This document shows, in pieces, positions 10,724 to 20,781 of a DNA stretch of 35,674 nucleotides. This stretch comes from CAIRNS01 sp049508565 (GTDB lineage: Bacteria > Elusimicrobiota > Endomicrobiia > Endomicrobiales > CAIRNS01): the NCBI GenBank assembly GCA_049508565.1, contig JBELAT010000002.1, positions 1-35,674 of the forward strand, read 5' to 3'. A program made the translations under genes and the position numbers. Under the pieces are notes generated by a model that saw nothing but the letters and a program-made list of their open reading frames with translations, was not told where the DNA came from and did not search any database. The stretch's first letter is position 1; every line of letters begins with the position of its first letter.

Positions 10724-10751
10724 ATTATACTTATTTTTAGACAGATGTCAA
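10724..10751 (-). promoter_or_regulatory. Sigma70-type promoter in front of rpoB
   Basis: On the minus strand a perfect -35 TTGACA (10746-10751) and a perfect -10 TATAAT (10724-10729) are separated by 16 bases. Transcription would start near 10717, giving a leader of about 40 bases before the rpoB ATG. The promoter lies in the rplL-rpoB gap, so rpoBC can be transcribed independently of the L10/L12 message. Both hexamers match consensus exactly; activity is inferred. Confidence 0.75.
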
Positions 10752-10778
10752 TGGGTGCCTTGCCCGTTTTGTTGTTAA

Positions 10779-11168
10779 TTACTTCAGTTCTGCAGTTGCG
10801 CCAGCTTCGGTAATTTTCTTTTTCATATCCGCAGCTTGATCTTTCGGCACATTTTCTTTTATGGTTTTTGGTGCTCCGTCAACAAGATCCTTTGCTTCCT
10901 TAAGACCCAGTCCGGTTAACTCACGAACCACCTTGATGACTCCTATTTTGTTGGCCCCGACCGTCGTCAGGACAACGTTAAATTCAGTCTTCTCTTCACC
11001 AGCAGCGGCAACGGCACCACCCGCAGCAGGCGCAGCGGCAGCGGCGGCAGGCGCAGCAGCAGTCACACCAAATTTTTCCTCAAGCGCTTTGACAAGTTCG
11101 GAAAGTTCCAGCACGGACATCGAAGAAACTGCTTCAATCATCTGGTCTTTGCTCATTTTTTCTACCAT
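10779..11168 (-). CDS. rplL: 50S ribosomal protein L7/L12
   Basis: This is the stalk protein, present in several copies per ribosome, that recruits and activates the translational GTPases. I start it at the ATG at 11168 (MVEKMSKDQMIEAVSSMSVL), seven bases after a strong AGGAGGA Shine-Dalgarno; an upstream in-frame start at 11189 has no comparable site. The product is 129 residues. The N-terminal L10-binding/dimer domain covers about residues 1-45, the hinge is an Ala/Pro/Gly-rich stretch to about residue 65, and the C-terminal domain carries the conserved factor-binding sequence KIGVIKVVRELTGLGLKEAK. It follows rplJ after a short gap containing a perfect hairpin (11194-11213). Confidence 0.97.
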   Translation of the reverse strand: MVEKMSKDQMIEAVSSMSVLELSELVKALEEKFGVTAAAPAAAAAAPAAGGAVAAAGEEKTEFNVVLTTVGANKIGVIKVVRELTGLGLKEAKDLVDGAPKTIKENVPKDQAADMKKKITEAGATAELK

Positions 11169-11193
11169 GGTATGTTCCTCCTGCCTCATCGGC

Positions 11194-11213
11194 AGATCGC
11201 CTTCCGGCGATCT
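11194..11213 (-). promoter_or_regulatory. Intergenic hairpin between rplJ and rplL
   Basis: The RNA reads AGATCGCC, loop GGAA, GGCGATCT: an 8-bp perfect stem closed by a GNRA-type tetraloop. No U-run follows, so it is not an intrinsic terminator. It sits just upstream of the rplL Shine-Dalgarno. By position it could act as an mRNA stabiliser or processing site that helps make more L12 than L10, but that role is inferred. Confidence 0.5.
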
Positions 11214-11225
11214 TATGTATTTTTA

Positions 11226-11750
11226 TTATGCTTTTTGTGACTGTGATTTCTGGACTGCATCAAGAACATAAACGAACTTGCGTATGGTTCCTTGAAGAAC
11301 ATTGACAAATCCGCTGATCGGCGACTGAAGAGATCCCAGCATTCTGGAAAGCAATACTTCCCTTGATGGCAACGCGGCCAGCGCCTTGACATCGTCACTG
11401 GAAAGCATTTTTGTTCCCATCAAACCGGCTTTTATTTTCAGCTTGGCGTGTTCTTTAGTAAAATCAAGAATCACTTTTGCCGGGGCCACAGGATCACCAT
11501 TTTCAATGGCAATAGCCGTTGGACCTTCAAAAAACTGCGCAAATGACTCAAGCCCGGCATTTTTAAGTGCAATCGAACCGAGCGTATTTTTTACAACGGT
11601 GTACTCGCATTTATGCGCCCGCAGCTTCGCACGCAATTCCGACAATTCCGCAACGGTCATACCCTGGTATTGGGTGACGATAACGCCGTTGTTATGCTTC
11701 ATCTTTTCAGTAAGCTCTTGCACCAGTTGTTCTTTTTCTGGTTTAGGCAT
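11226..11750 (-). CDS. rplJ: 50S ribosomal protein L10
   Basis: L10 anchors the L7/L12 dimers on 23S rRNA helices 42-44 at the base of the stalk. The 174-residue product opens MPKPEKEQLVQELTEKMKHN. It carries the conserved core GVIVTQYQGMTVAELSELRA, VVKNTLGSIAL and FEGPTAIA, then a C-terminal helical segment that binds L12. The start at 11750 has an AAGGAG Shine-Dalgarno about ten bases upstream. The neighbours are unusual: the normal upstream rplK and rplA are missing, and an outer-membrane gene and the rRNA operon occupy that position. The 166-base leader folds like an L10 autoregulatory element and ends in a terminator hairpin, suggesting that L10(L12)n controls its own transcription. Confidence 0.97.
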   Translation of the reverse strand: MPKPEKEQLVQELTEKMKHNNGVIVTQYQGMTVAELSELRAKLRAHKCEYTVVKNTLGSIALKNAGLESFAQFFEGPTAIAIENGDPVAPAKVILDFTKEHAKLKIKAGLMGTKMLSSDDVKALAALPSREVLLSRMLGSLQSPISGFVNVLQGTIRKFVYVLDAVQKSQSQKA

Positions 11751-11785
11751 ATTGTTTACACTCCTTACACAGAGGTATCACGTAA

Positions 11786-11817
11786 TAAAAAAAACTTCCC
11801 CAAGATCAGGAGAAGTT
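11786..11817 (-). terminator. Attenuator-type intrinsic terminator in the rplJ leader
   Basis: In the RNA sense, AACTTCTCC and GGGGAAGTT form a perfect 9-bp stem (one G-U pair) around a 7-base loop, followed directly by a run of eight U. It lies 36 bases upstream of the rplJ start, after the L10-leader-like structure. It is therefore placed to act as a conditional attenuator rather than only as the end of the preceding gene. An upstream GAGA-rich stretch could pair with the CTTCTC arm as an antiterminator. Confidence 0.75.
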
Positions 11818-11819
11818 TA

Positions 11820-11916
11820 AAAGCTTCGCTTTTCTCTCTCAAGTCTCGGTAAGACGTCCCGCATGTTTTAAGACGGAACATTTAATGTCGCCATCGCGAC
11901 ATCTTACGGTCTCTGA
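11820..11916 (-). ncRNA. L10-leader-like cis-regulatory RNA
   Basis: Read 5' to 3' on the minus strand, the segment closes with GTAAGA pairing to TCTTAC. This encloses a perfect 7-bp hairpin (ATGTCGC, loop GATG, GCGACAT) and a second stem (GTTCCG with CGGGAC). The closing strand continues CTTACCGAGAC, resembling the CCGAG-type kink-turn side known in bacterial L10 leaders. A small hairpin (AAAAGC, loop GAA, GCTTTT) and a terminator follow. The position directly before rplJ, the multi-stem layout and the terminator all fit the L10 leader family. The match is by eye, without a covariance model. Confidence 0.6.
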
Positions 11917-12696
11917 CTAGAACTCTATATTCCAGCCTATGGAGAAACCATTTTCACCGAAGAAACTGGCTTCACAAATCAATGACTCATTGGGATATGG
12001 ATACAACCGTACTCCGGTAACGACACTTACTGCATCTTTTTCACCGGATATTTCATCTGCGGCGTTTATATCTCGCAGTGTAGCAAAAGTTCGCGTCACC
12101 TGCACACTACCGTAGGGTTCGATACTTTCATATTTCTTACTGGCAACGAACCCGAGATGATATTCTGTTGTCAAAAAATCGTTTTGAACACTGATCGGCG
12201 TAAAATCGCCTGGGTACAACACCGTTAAACTTGATTGGGAGTATCTGACACCCGCTTCAATTGCGAATGCCGGAGTAACTATTGTATCCGGCATCAGAAT
12301 CTTGCGAATTCCCGCACCGGCCATCCATCCCGGCTGCTGAGACGCTAAATGATTTTTGACGGACGTCGAAGGAATGTCAATATCATATGCCGTACTGCCA
12401 AAACTTAACCAATACACCAGTTCTTTATGCGGTTGAAAAAGGATTTTAGCCTGCATCCCACTGTTGACAGTTGATACAGTAAAATCATTTGTAACCGCAT
12501 TTACATAATGAAAAGAACCAACCGAGATCCGATCATTGCTTTTAAGCTGCAGATCCAGATCCTGTTGTGACTGATACCATACGATCCCTACATCGGGGTC
12601 TTCTACCTGACGGGCCGGCATAATCAGTTCATAGGCATGCGCCAATGACCCTAGTGCGGACACCGACAGAAGGATGAAAATCAGTTTCTTATTCAT
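11917..12696 (-). CDS. Small outer-membrane beta-barrel protein (unknown function)
   Basis: I do not recognise a specific family. The 259-residue product begins with a clear Sec signal peptide (MNKKLIFILLSVSALGSLAHA, cleavage near residue 21). The mature part is rich in alternating polar/hydrophobic and aromatic segments typical of beta strands (for example ELVYWLSFGSTAYDID and YHLGFVASKKY). It ends NGFSIGWNIEF, with the C-terminal phenylalanine that serves as an outer-membrane insertion signal for the Bam machinery. An 8-12-stranded barrel is plausible. No Shine-Dalgarno is visible. The ATG lies only 20 bases beyond the 3' end of 5S rRNA and the stop abuts the rplJ leader, so expression probably depends on read-through from the rrn operon or on a promoter I cannot see. 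Its place between rrn and rplJ is unusual. Confidence 0.75.
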   Translation of the reverse strand: MNKKLIFILLSVSALGSLAHAYELIMPARQVEDPDVGIVWYQSQQDLDLQLKSNDRISVGSFHYVNAVTNDFTVSTVNSGMQAKILFQPHKELVYWLSFGSTAYDIDIPSTSVKNHLASQQPGWMAGAGIRKILMPDTIVTPAFAIEAGVRYSQSSLTVLYPGDFTPISVQNDFLTTEYHLGFVASKKYESIEPYGSVQVTRTFATLRDINAADEISGEKDAVSVVTGVRLYPYPNESLICEASFFGENGFSIGWNIEF

Positions 12697-12716
12697 CTGC
12701 TGTGTGAAAAAAATAA

Positions 12717-12834
12717 TCCCGGCGGCGACCTACTCTCACGATACCCTGCGGTATCACTACCATCGGCCCTGGTGGGCTTAACTTCCGTGTTCGGAATGAG
12801 AACGGGTGTGACCCCACCGGAATAACCACCGAGA
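12717..12834 (-). rRNA. rrf: 5S ribosomal RNA
   Basis: This is a 118-base 5S rRNA. The ends are set by a perfect 10-bp terminal helix (TCTCGGTGGT with GCCGCCGGGA, G-U pairs allowed). The interior has the conserved CCCGTTCTCATTCCGAACAC and GAAGTTAAGCCCACCAGGGC segments. It is the last RNA gene of the rrn operon. A T-run (TTATTTTTTT) follows the 3' end, but no local terminator hairpin does, only the 5S terminal stem. Confidence 0.95.
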
Positions 12835-12846
12835 AAAATCTATATT

Positions 12847-12868
12847 ATGCTCATCTTTATGCGAGCAT
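12847..12868 (-). repeat. Short inverted repeat in the 23S-5S spacer
   Basis: ATGCTC and GAGCAT form a 6-bp hairpin around a ten-base loop in the 84-base spacer between 23S and 5S. It is probably a processing structure for the rRNA precursor. No T-run follows on the minus strand. Confidence 0.4.
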
Positions 12869-12918
12869 TTATCTAATTATAGGATGATCAACGTCATACA
12901 TGATAAGACTGAATAATG

Positions 12919-15819
<2,901 letters not shown>

Positions 15820-15928
15820 ACATTATTTAGTCCCATCCTTCGAGTCGTCGCATTTGCTGCTTCGATTCGTTTAGGATGAATAAATTGTGACTTTCAACTT
15901 ACTTCTGTACTACGTTGATTATCCTATA
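15820..15928 (-). other. 5' arm of the 23S processing stalk
   Basis: Sequence just before 23S (15820-15845) is complementary to sequence just after it (12897-12925). Including the mature ends, GACTAAATAATGTGGCCAAG pairs at all but one position. A second block at 15906-15928 matches the reverse complement of 12878-12900 at about 20 of 23 positions. Together they form a long, interrupted stem that brings the 23S ends together and is the expected substrate for RNase III. About 60 bases loop out between the blocks on the 5' side. Confidence 0.7.
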
Positions 15929-15962
15929 TAGTCCTCGAAAAATTCTTAAATAACAAGGATGT

Positions 15963-15976
15963 GTTGTCAAAGAACA
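15963..15976 (-). promoter_or_regulatory. boxA antitermination element before 23S
   Basis: The RNA strand reads TGTTCTTTGACAAC, close to the bacterial rrn boxA consensus TGCTCTTTAACA. A small hairpin (ACAGC, loop CCGC, GCTGT) lies shortly upstream, in the position of boxB. The same TCTTTGACAAC core recurs before 16S (18104-18118). boxA is bound by NusB-S10 and supports processive rRNA transcription. Confidence 0.7.
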
Positions 15977-16017
15977 GGTTCTTCTATATTTGACAGCGCG
16001 GGCTGTAAAATTCATGA

Positions 16018-16093
16018 TGGTGGAGATAGCGAGATTTGAACTCGCGACCTTCCGGTTGCAAACCGGACGCTCTCCCAGCTGAGCTATATCCCC
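16018..16093 (-). tRNA. tRNA-Ala (UGC)
   Basis: This is a 76-base tRNA in the 16S-23S spacer. The acceptor stem GGGGATA/TATCTCC contains the G3-U70 wobble pair that marks alanine tRNAs. The anticodon loop has TGC flanked by the CCGGT/ACCGG stem. The T arm has GTTCAAATC. The 3' CCA is encoded. Confidence 0.97.
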
Positions 16094-16191
16094 TTTATTT
16101 CAATACATTATACTTGTTCAAGGTACATAGAAAATGAAAATCAAACAATTCTATAAACCTGTACCAAGTACACCGTACTGTATGAAAAGAG

Positions 16192-16265
<74 letters not shown>

Positions 16266-16297
16266 ATAGACGTGTGCGGACCTGTCAATATTAAAAG

Positions 16298-16308
16298 ACA
16301 AAGAACAT
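16298..16308 (-). promoter_or_regulatory. Additional boxA-like element before tRNA-Ile
   Basis: The RNA strand reads TGTTCTTTGTC between 16S and tRNA-Ile. It shares TGTTCTTTG with the stronger boxA before 23S. It follows the terminator-like hairpin at 16315-16345. Its role is inferred from similarity alone. Confidence 0.4.
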
Positions 16309-16314
16309 AGAGAT

Positions 16315-16345
16315 AAAAAAACAGGGAGAGATTACTCTTTCCCCG
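16315..16345 (-). terminator. Terminator-like hairpin inside the rrn spacer
   Basis: On the RNA strand GGGGAAAGAG, loop TAAT, CTCTCCC pair with a two-base bulge, followed after TG by seven U. It lies after 16S and before tRNA-Ile. If active, it would have to be passed by the antiterminating complex; it may instead be a chance structure or a processing site. Confidence 0.3.
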
Positions 16346-16454
16346 AAAATCTCTTCAACTCATAGACACGCGAGCAGATAAACGCCCCAAGATGCACGGT
16401 CAAAAGATCGACCGGTAACGACCCTCGTTTTTCAACGAGTTCGTTTACTCCTTA

Positions 16455-17984
<1,530 letters not shown>

Positions 17985-18103
17985 TTAATATAGAGGTTCA
18001 AATATAGCTCTATTACTTTTTTTGTTGCAAATTTAAAACCTTTAAGAATTGAACTTTCGTTCGTACATTCCTTGGGGCGCTTATTTGCGCGCGCTGTCTA
18101 TTA

Positions 18104-18118
18104 AGTTGTCAAAGATCA
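18104..18118 (-). promoter_or_regulatory. boxA antitermination element in the 16S leader
   Basis: The RNA strand reads TGATCTTTGACAACT, sharing TCTTTGACAAC with the boxA before 23S. It lies about 55 bases downstream of the promoter-proximal -10 box and just ahead of the 16S processing stalk. A small stem (CCTTT, loop, AAAGG) upstream may play the boxB role. Confidence 0.65.
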
Positions 18119-18173
18119 TTTTTACAGAGAAAAATATTCCATCGCACTTTGCCTTTACCGACAAAGGACGCTT

Positions 18174-18202
18174 AGTATAACAAAGTACAAAAAATTTGTC
18201 AA
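18174..18202 (-). promoter_or_regulatory. rrn promoter nearest 16S
   Basis: -35 TTGACA (18197-18202), 17-base spacer, -10 TATACT (18174-18179), on the minus strand. It is the third and last of three tandem promoters and would start transcription near 18167, about 180 bases before mature 16S. Confidence 0.85.
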
Positions 18203-18318
18203 GTACCTTATGTAATTATTTTACGGAGGTTACTGTTTCCCTACACCCTGGGAGTCTTATGGTAGGCAACTCTAACGACTGTATTCGAAAGAGACTGTGT
18301 GCCTTCCTCCATGTAGCC

Positions 18319-18347
18319 ATTGTATAACAAGAAAATCTTTTTGTCAA
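18319..18347 (-). promoter_or_regulatory. rrn promoter, middle of three
   Basis: -35 TTGACA (18342-18347), 17-base spacer, -10 TACAAT (18319-18324), on the minus strand, 145 bases upstream of the promoter nearest 16S. Confidence 0.8.
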
Positions 18348-18390
18348 GTGGAGTATCGCGTTCAATGATCTGTTCATCTAACTCTGGTAG

Positions 18391-18419
18391 AGTATAGCAC
18401 ACTCTATTTATTTTGTCAA
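18391..18419 (-). promoter_or_regulatory. rrn promoter, farthest upstream
   Basis: -35 TTGACA (18414-18419), 17-base spacer, -10 TATACT (18391-18396), on the minus strand, 72 bases upstream of the middle promoter. The sequence just upstream is A/T-rich (18420-18455) and could act as an UP element. Confidence 0.85.
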
Positions 18420-18574
18420 TAGGTATTTTTATCGACGATACAATATATTTTATGTGGCGCATCATGCAACATTTTATTATTATCTTTCGTTGTTATGCGC
18501 GGCACACAATCACACTGGCGAAAGCTTTTTTCACATGACAACTTCATGAGATGATCCTGGCTGTTCGGGCCATT
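18420..18574. other. Spacer between the rrn promoters and the COG3014-like gene
   Basis: This holds the A/T-rich stretch upstream of the first rrn promoter and the 3' flank of the preceding minus-strand gene. I see no hairpin followed by a T-run, so the upstream operon may read into the rrn promoter region. No credible gene is present. Confidence 0.5.
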
Positions 18575-20014
18575 TTATCGTGCGGTGCGGACAATGGCGA
18601 AGGTTTTTTTCCCGGGTTTTATGACTACATTATTTAAGATCTCGTTTTGTATCTCCGCCCCGTGGCTGTCATAGAATTTCACAACAACCGTGTGTGTCCC
18701 GGCAAATAATGGCATGCGTGCCATTAATATTCTATCAGGCAGTGAACGCCAGGAGCGCAAATCGGCATGTTCCGTCGCGGTTGAAGCGACTGACAGGGCT
18801 TTTTTCGTAAGCCACCCAAGGGCCGCGTTGCCGGATTGCTCCTCGACCTTCTGAGATATTTTGTGTGCCAAAGCGAATTTGATCGCCGCCCTTGCGATGG
18901 TACGGATCCGGATACGCGTGATGCGGTCATCAAGCGAACGCTCAGCGATCGCACTAATATCATCAACCACTTCTGATGTAGATTGAGAATCATCAGCCGT
19001 CGCACTAAAGCGCATGATACGATACGGTACGCGCGTGTATTTGGGAAATGCCATGCGCACCTGCTCATCAGATAAAATTGAACGGGCGATGGCACCTGCC
19101 TGATCTACCTGAGACTGTTCATCGCCTTTGACCGTCATCGCCCCGACATAGGCCCATGCCCTACCGAATGCTATCTCAAAAACAGTCTCAACTTTTTCGG
19201 CGGAAAATCCGTTATAATCCAGTATGATCAATTCGCCGTCTGATTCAGCCAGCGGTTTGCCGACAGGTATACCCCACGTGCGCGTGATGTCCCGGATCTC
19301 ATCGGAAAAACCGAGCTGTTGCGCCATGCGGAGCGCATCGCTGATTAATGCACGGGGAACGGGTAATCCATAGGCTTTTATTCCAGCGCTGTAGGCGTCC
19401 AGCGCCTGGCGGTAGGATATGAATGCGTCGTTGATCTGATTCTGATTTTCATAAATCATCCCCATCAGATACCGGGCGAACGCATCTTCTTTATATTTAT
19501 TTTTATAGCCGTAATTGACTTGCAGCGTTGTCAGGAATTGGTCAACCTGGCGGGCCTCAACCAGCGCTTCCATCGGACTGCCGATCATAATGTAATTAAG
19601 CGCACAGAAAACATTAATCAGTGCACGCTCGAAATCCTCACCGTAATATGGCCGCATAGTGTCGTTGATCAGAAGGGTTGAGGCTTCAGTAGTAACACTT
19701 TTAGTGAAATATTGATCAGACAATTTTTTGGCACGCTCGAAACAATCGTTGCTTCCCGTGTAATTACCGCCGAGGTGCAGCAATAGCGCCTTATCTAAAT
19801 AGAATAAAAGGGCGTTCTTTTCACCGTACACATCATGTTTGGATTGTTCGATCAGCGATGCGGCATCGAGATATCGTCCCTGTGAGGTTAATCCGTTGAG
19901 ATTGTTATAATAGGCGCTATTGGTGGCACATGAAATAATGACACACACCGCAAGAAAACATATCGTGATTTTATATCGTCCGGGAATAATCATAATTGCC
20001 TGTTTTTTGGTCAT
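18575..20014 (-). CDS. COG3014-like lipoprotein with TPR-like helices
   Basis: The product is 479 residues. A lipoprotein signal with lipobox VIISC (lipidated Cys29) shows export and membrane anchoring. Much of the next ~220 residues is helical with TPR character: rows of small and aromatic residues around YLDKALLLHLGGNY, ARYLMGMIYENQNQINDAFI and SYRQALDAYSAG. The C-terminal part is more beta-like (THTVVVKFYDSHGAEI). The overall pattern fits the uncharacterised lipoprotein group COG3014; I identify it by recall, not search. It lies 82 bases downstream of an LpoB-like gene. E. coli LpoA also has a TPR-like domain and activates PBP1a, so a role in peptidoglycan synthase control is a reasonable guess only. 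The start is uncertain: ATG at 20014 has no good Shine-Dalgarno, and ATG at 19993 would give a more usual 22-residue signal. Confidence 0.75.
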   Translation of the reverse strand: MTKKQAIMIIPGRYKITICFLAVCVIISCATNSAYYNNLNGLTSQGRYLDAASLIEQSKHDVYGEKNALLFYLDKALLLHLGGNYTGSNDCFERAKKLSDQYFTKSVTTEASTLLINDTMRPYYGEDFERALINVFCALNYIMIGSPMEALVEARQVDQFLTTLQVNYGYKNKYKEDAFARYLMGMIYENQNQINDAFISYRQALDAYSAGIKAYGLPVPRALISDALRMAQQLGFSDEIRDITRTWGIPVGKPLAESDGELIILDYNGFSAEKVETVFEIAFGRAWAYVGAMTVKGDEQSQVDQAGAIARSILSDEQVRMAFPKYTRVPYRIMRFSATADDSQSTSEVVDDISAIAERSLDDRITRIRIRTIARAAIKFALAHKISQKVEEQSGNAALGWLTKKALSVASTATEHADLRSWRSLPDRILMARMPLFAGTHTVVVKFYDSHGAEIQNEILNNVVIKPGKKTFAIVRTAR

Positions 20015-20096
20015 CCCTAAAATACTTGTCCGATCCTCATGAACCCTTCATCGAGAAACCATATCCCGAAGGAGAAAGTGTCATCGGAGGTCTATC

Positions 20097-20711
20097 TTAG
20101 AATTTGACCGAGTTGCGCTGTACGAGTTTTTTTATTTTCTTCTGACCGATCCAGACCTTTTCGTTAGTGGTGGTATCTATGAGTTCCAGTTCAACCTGGT
20201 AATATTTAAGAGCCGTTGTACCTGCTTCATCCATAATAGTGTTGATCTGGCCTCTGAGCATAAAATCGGCGGCATATTCCTGGCCGGAACTCTTTGCAGT
20301 GTCGGCACTGGCATTTTGAGCCATATCAGAACGTTCTTGACGAACTTCATCACGCTGTTCCTTAGACGCCACGAACTTCACGCGCCCGGAGTTAGTGAGT
20401 TCCCGTTCAAGGTCATCGACGAATGTTTCGGTATTGATATGTTCATGACTTTTGTTGAGCACTGTGCCGACGATCACTCGCGGTTTGACTCCTTTATTAA
20501 CGATAAAATCATCCACCCACGGCCGACCCAGAGAATCTTTAACCATTTCGGCCGACACCAGCTGTGAATCCGTATCATTCCAATTCCCCGAAATATCGAT
20601 TTGTTTAGATGAGTCTTCACGCGTTATTTTCGGCGTCGAAGCACACGCAGCGAGTCCCAGTATCAACGCTACTCCAGCACAGCCCGCGACAAAGCCACTG
20701 AACCTGTCCAT
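20097..20711 (-). CDS. LpoB-like penicillin-binding protein activator lipoprotein
   Basis: LpoB is an outer-membrane lipoprotein that reaches through the peptidoglycan to stimulate a bifunctional penicillin-binding protein. The product is 204 residues from ATG 20711, which has GGAGGT four bases upstream; an in-frame GTG at 20717 overlaps that site and is not preferred. The lipobox is LAAC with Cys23. The globular part shows the family pattern: NDTDSQLVSAEMVKDSL, then VGTVLNKSHEHINTETFVDD, a variable linker rich in Ala/Ser/Gln, and FMLRGQINTIMDEAG before LELIDTTTNEKVWIGQKKIKK. It sits 70 bases downstream of tyrS and upstream of a COG3014-like lipoprotein, a pairing I recall from other diderm genomes. 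Its PBP partner is not in this window. Confidence 0.82.
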   Translation of the reverse strand: MDRFSGFVAGCAGVALILGLAACASTPKITREDSSKQIDISGNWNDTDSQLVSAEMVKDSLGRPWVDDFIVNKGVKPRVIVGTVLNKSHEHINTETFVDDLERELTNSGRVKFVASKEQRDEVRQERSDMAQNASADTAKSSGQEYAADFMLRGQINTIMDEAGTTALKYYQVELELIDTTTNEKVWIGQKKIKKLVQRNSVKF

Positions 20712-20781
20712 ATACACCTCCGTTATTTATGAGACTCTCTATGATTCTATTTTGTTAGACATGCACCGCACTAAAAAAGTT

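Noticed and set aside
10861..11271. 136-codon plus-strand frame opposite rplL, rich in Ala/Ser
   Set aside because: It mirrors the Ala-rich hinge of L7/L12 and is not a separate gene.
12711..12717. T-run directly after 5S as an intrinsic terminator
   Set aside because: There is no local hairpin; only the long-range 5S terminal helix precedes it, and a coding gene starts 20 bases later. Weak termination cannot be excluded.
12878..12883. TATAAT-like hexamer in the 23S-5S spacer as a promoter for 5S and the outer-membrane gene
   Set aside because: No -35 match lies at 16-18 bases, and the sequence is part of the 23S processing stalk.
18241..18465. 74-codon open frame on the minus strand upstream of 16S
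   Set aside because: It spans two of the three rrn promoters, has no Shine-Dalgarno and resembles no family. It is non-coding leader DNA.
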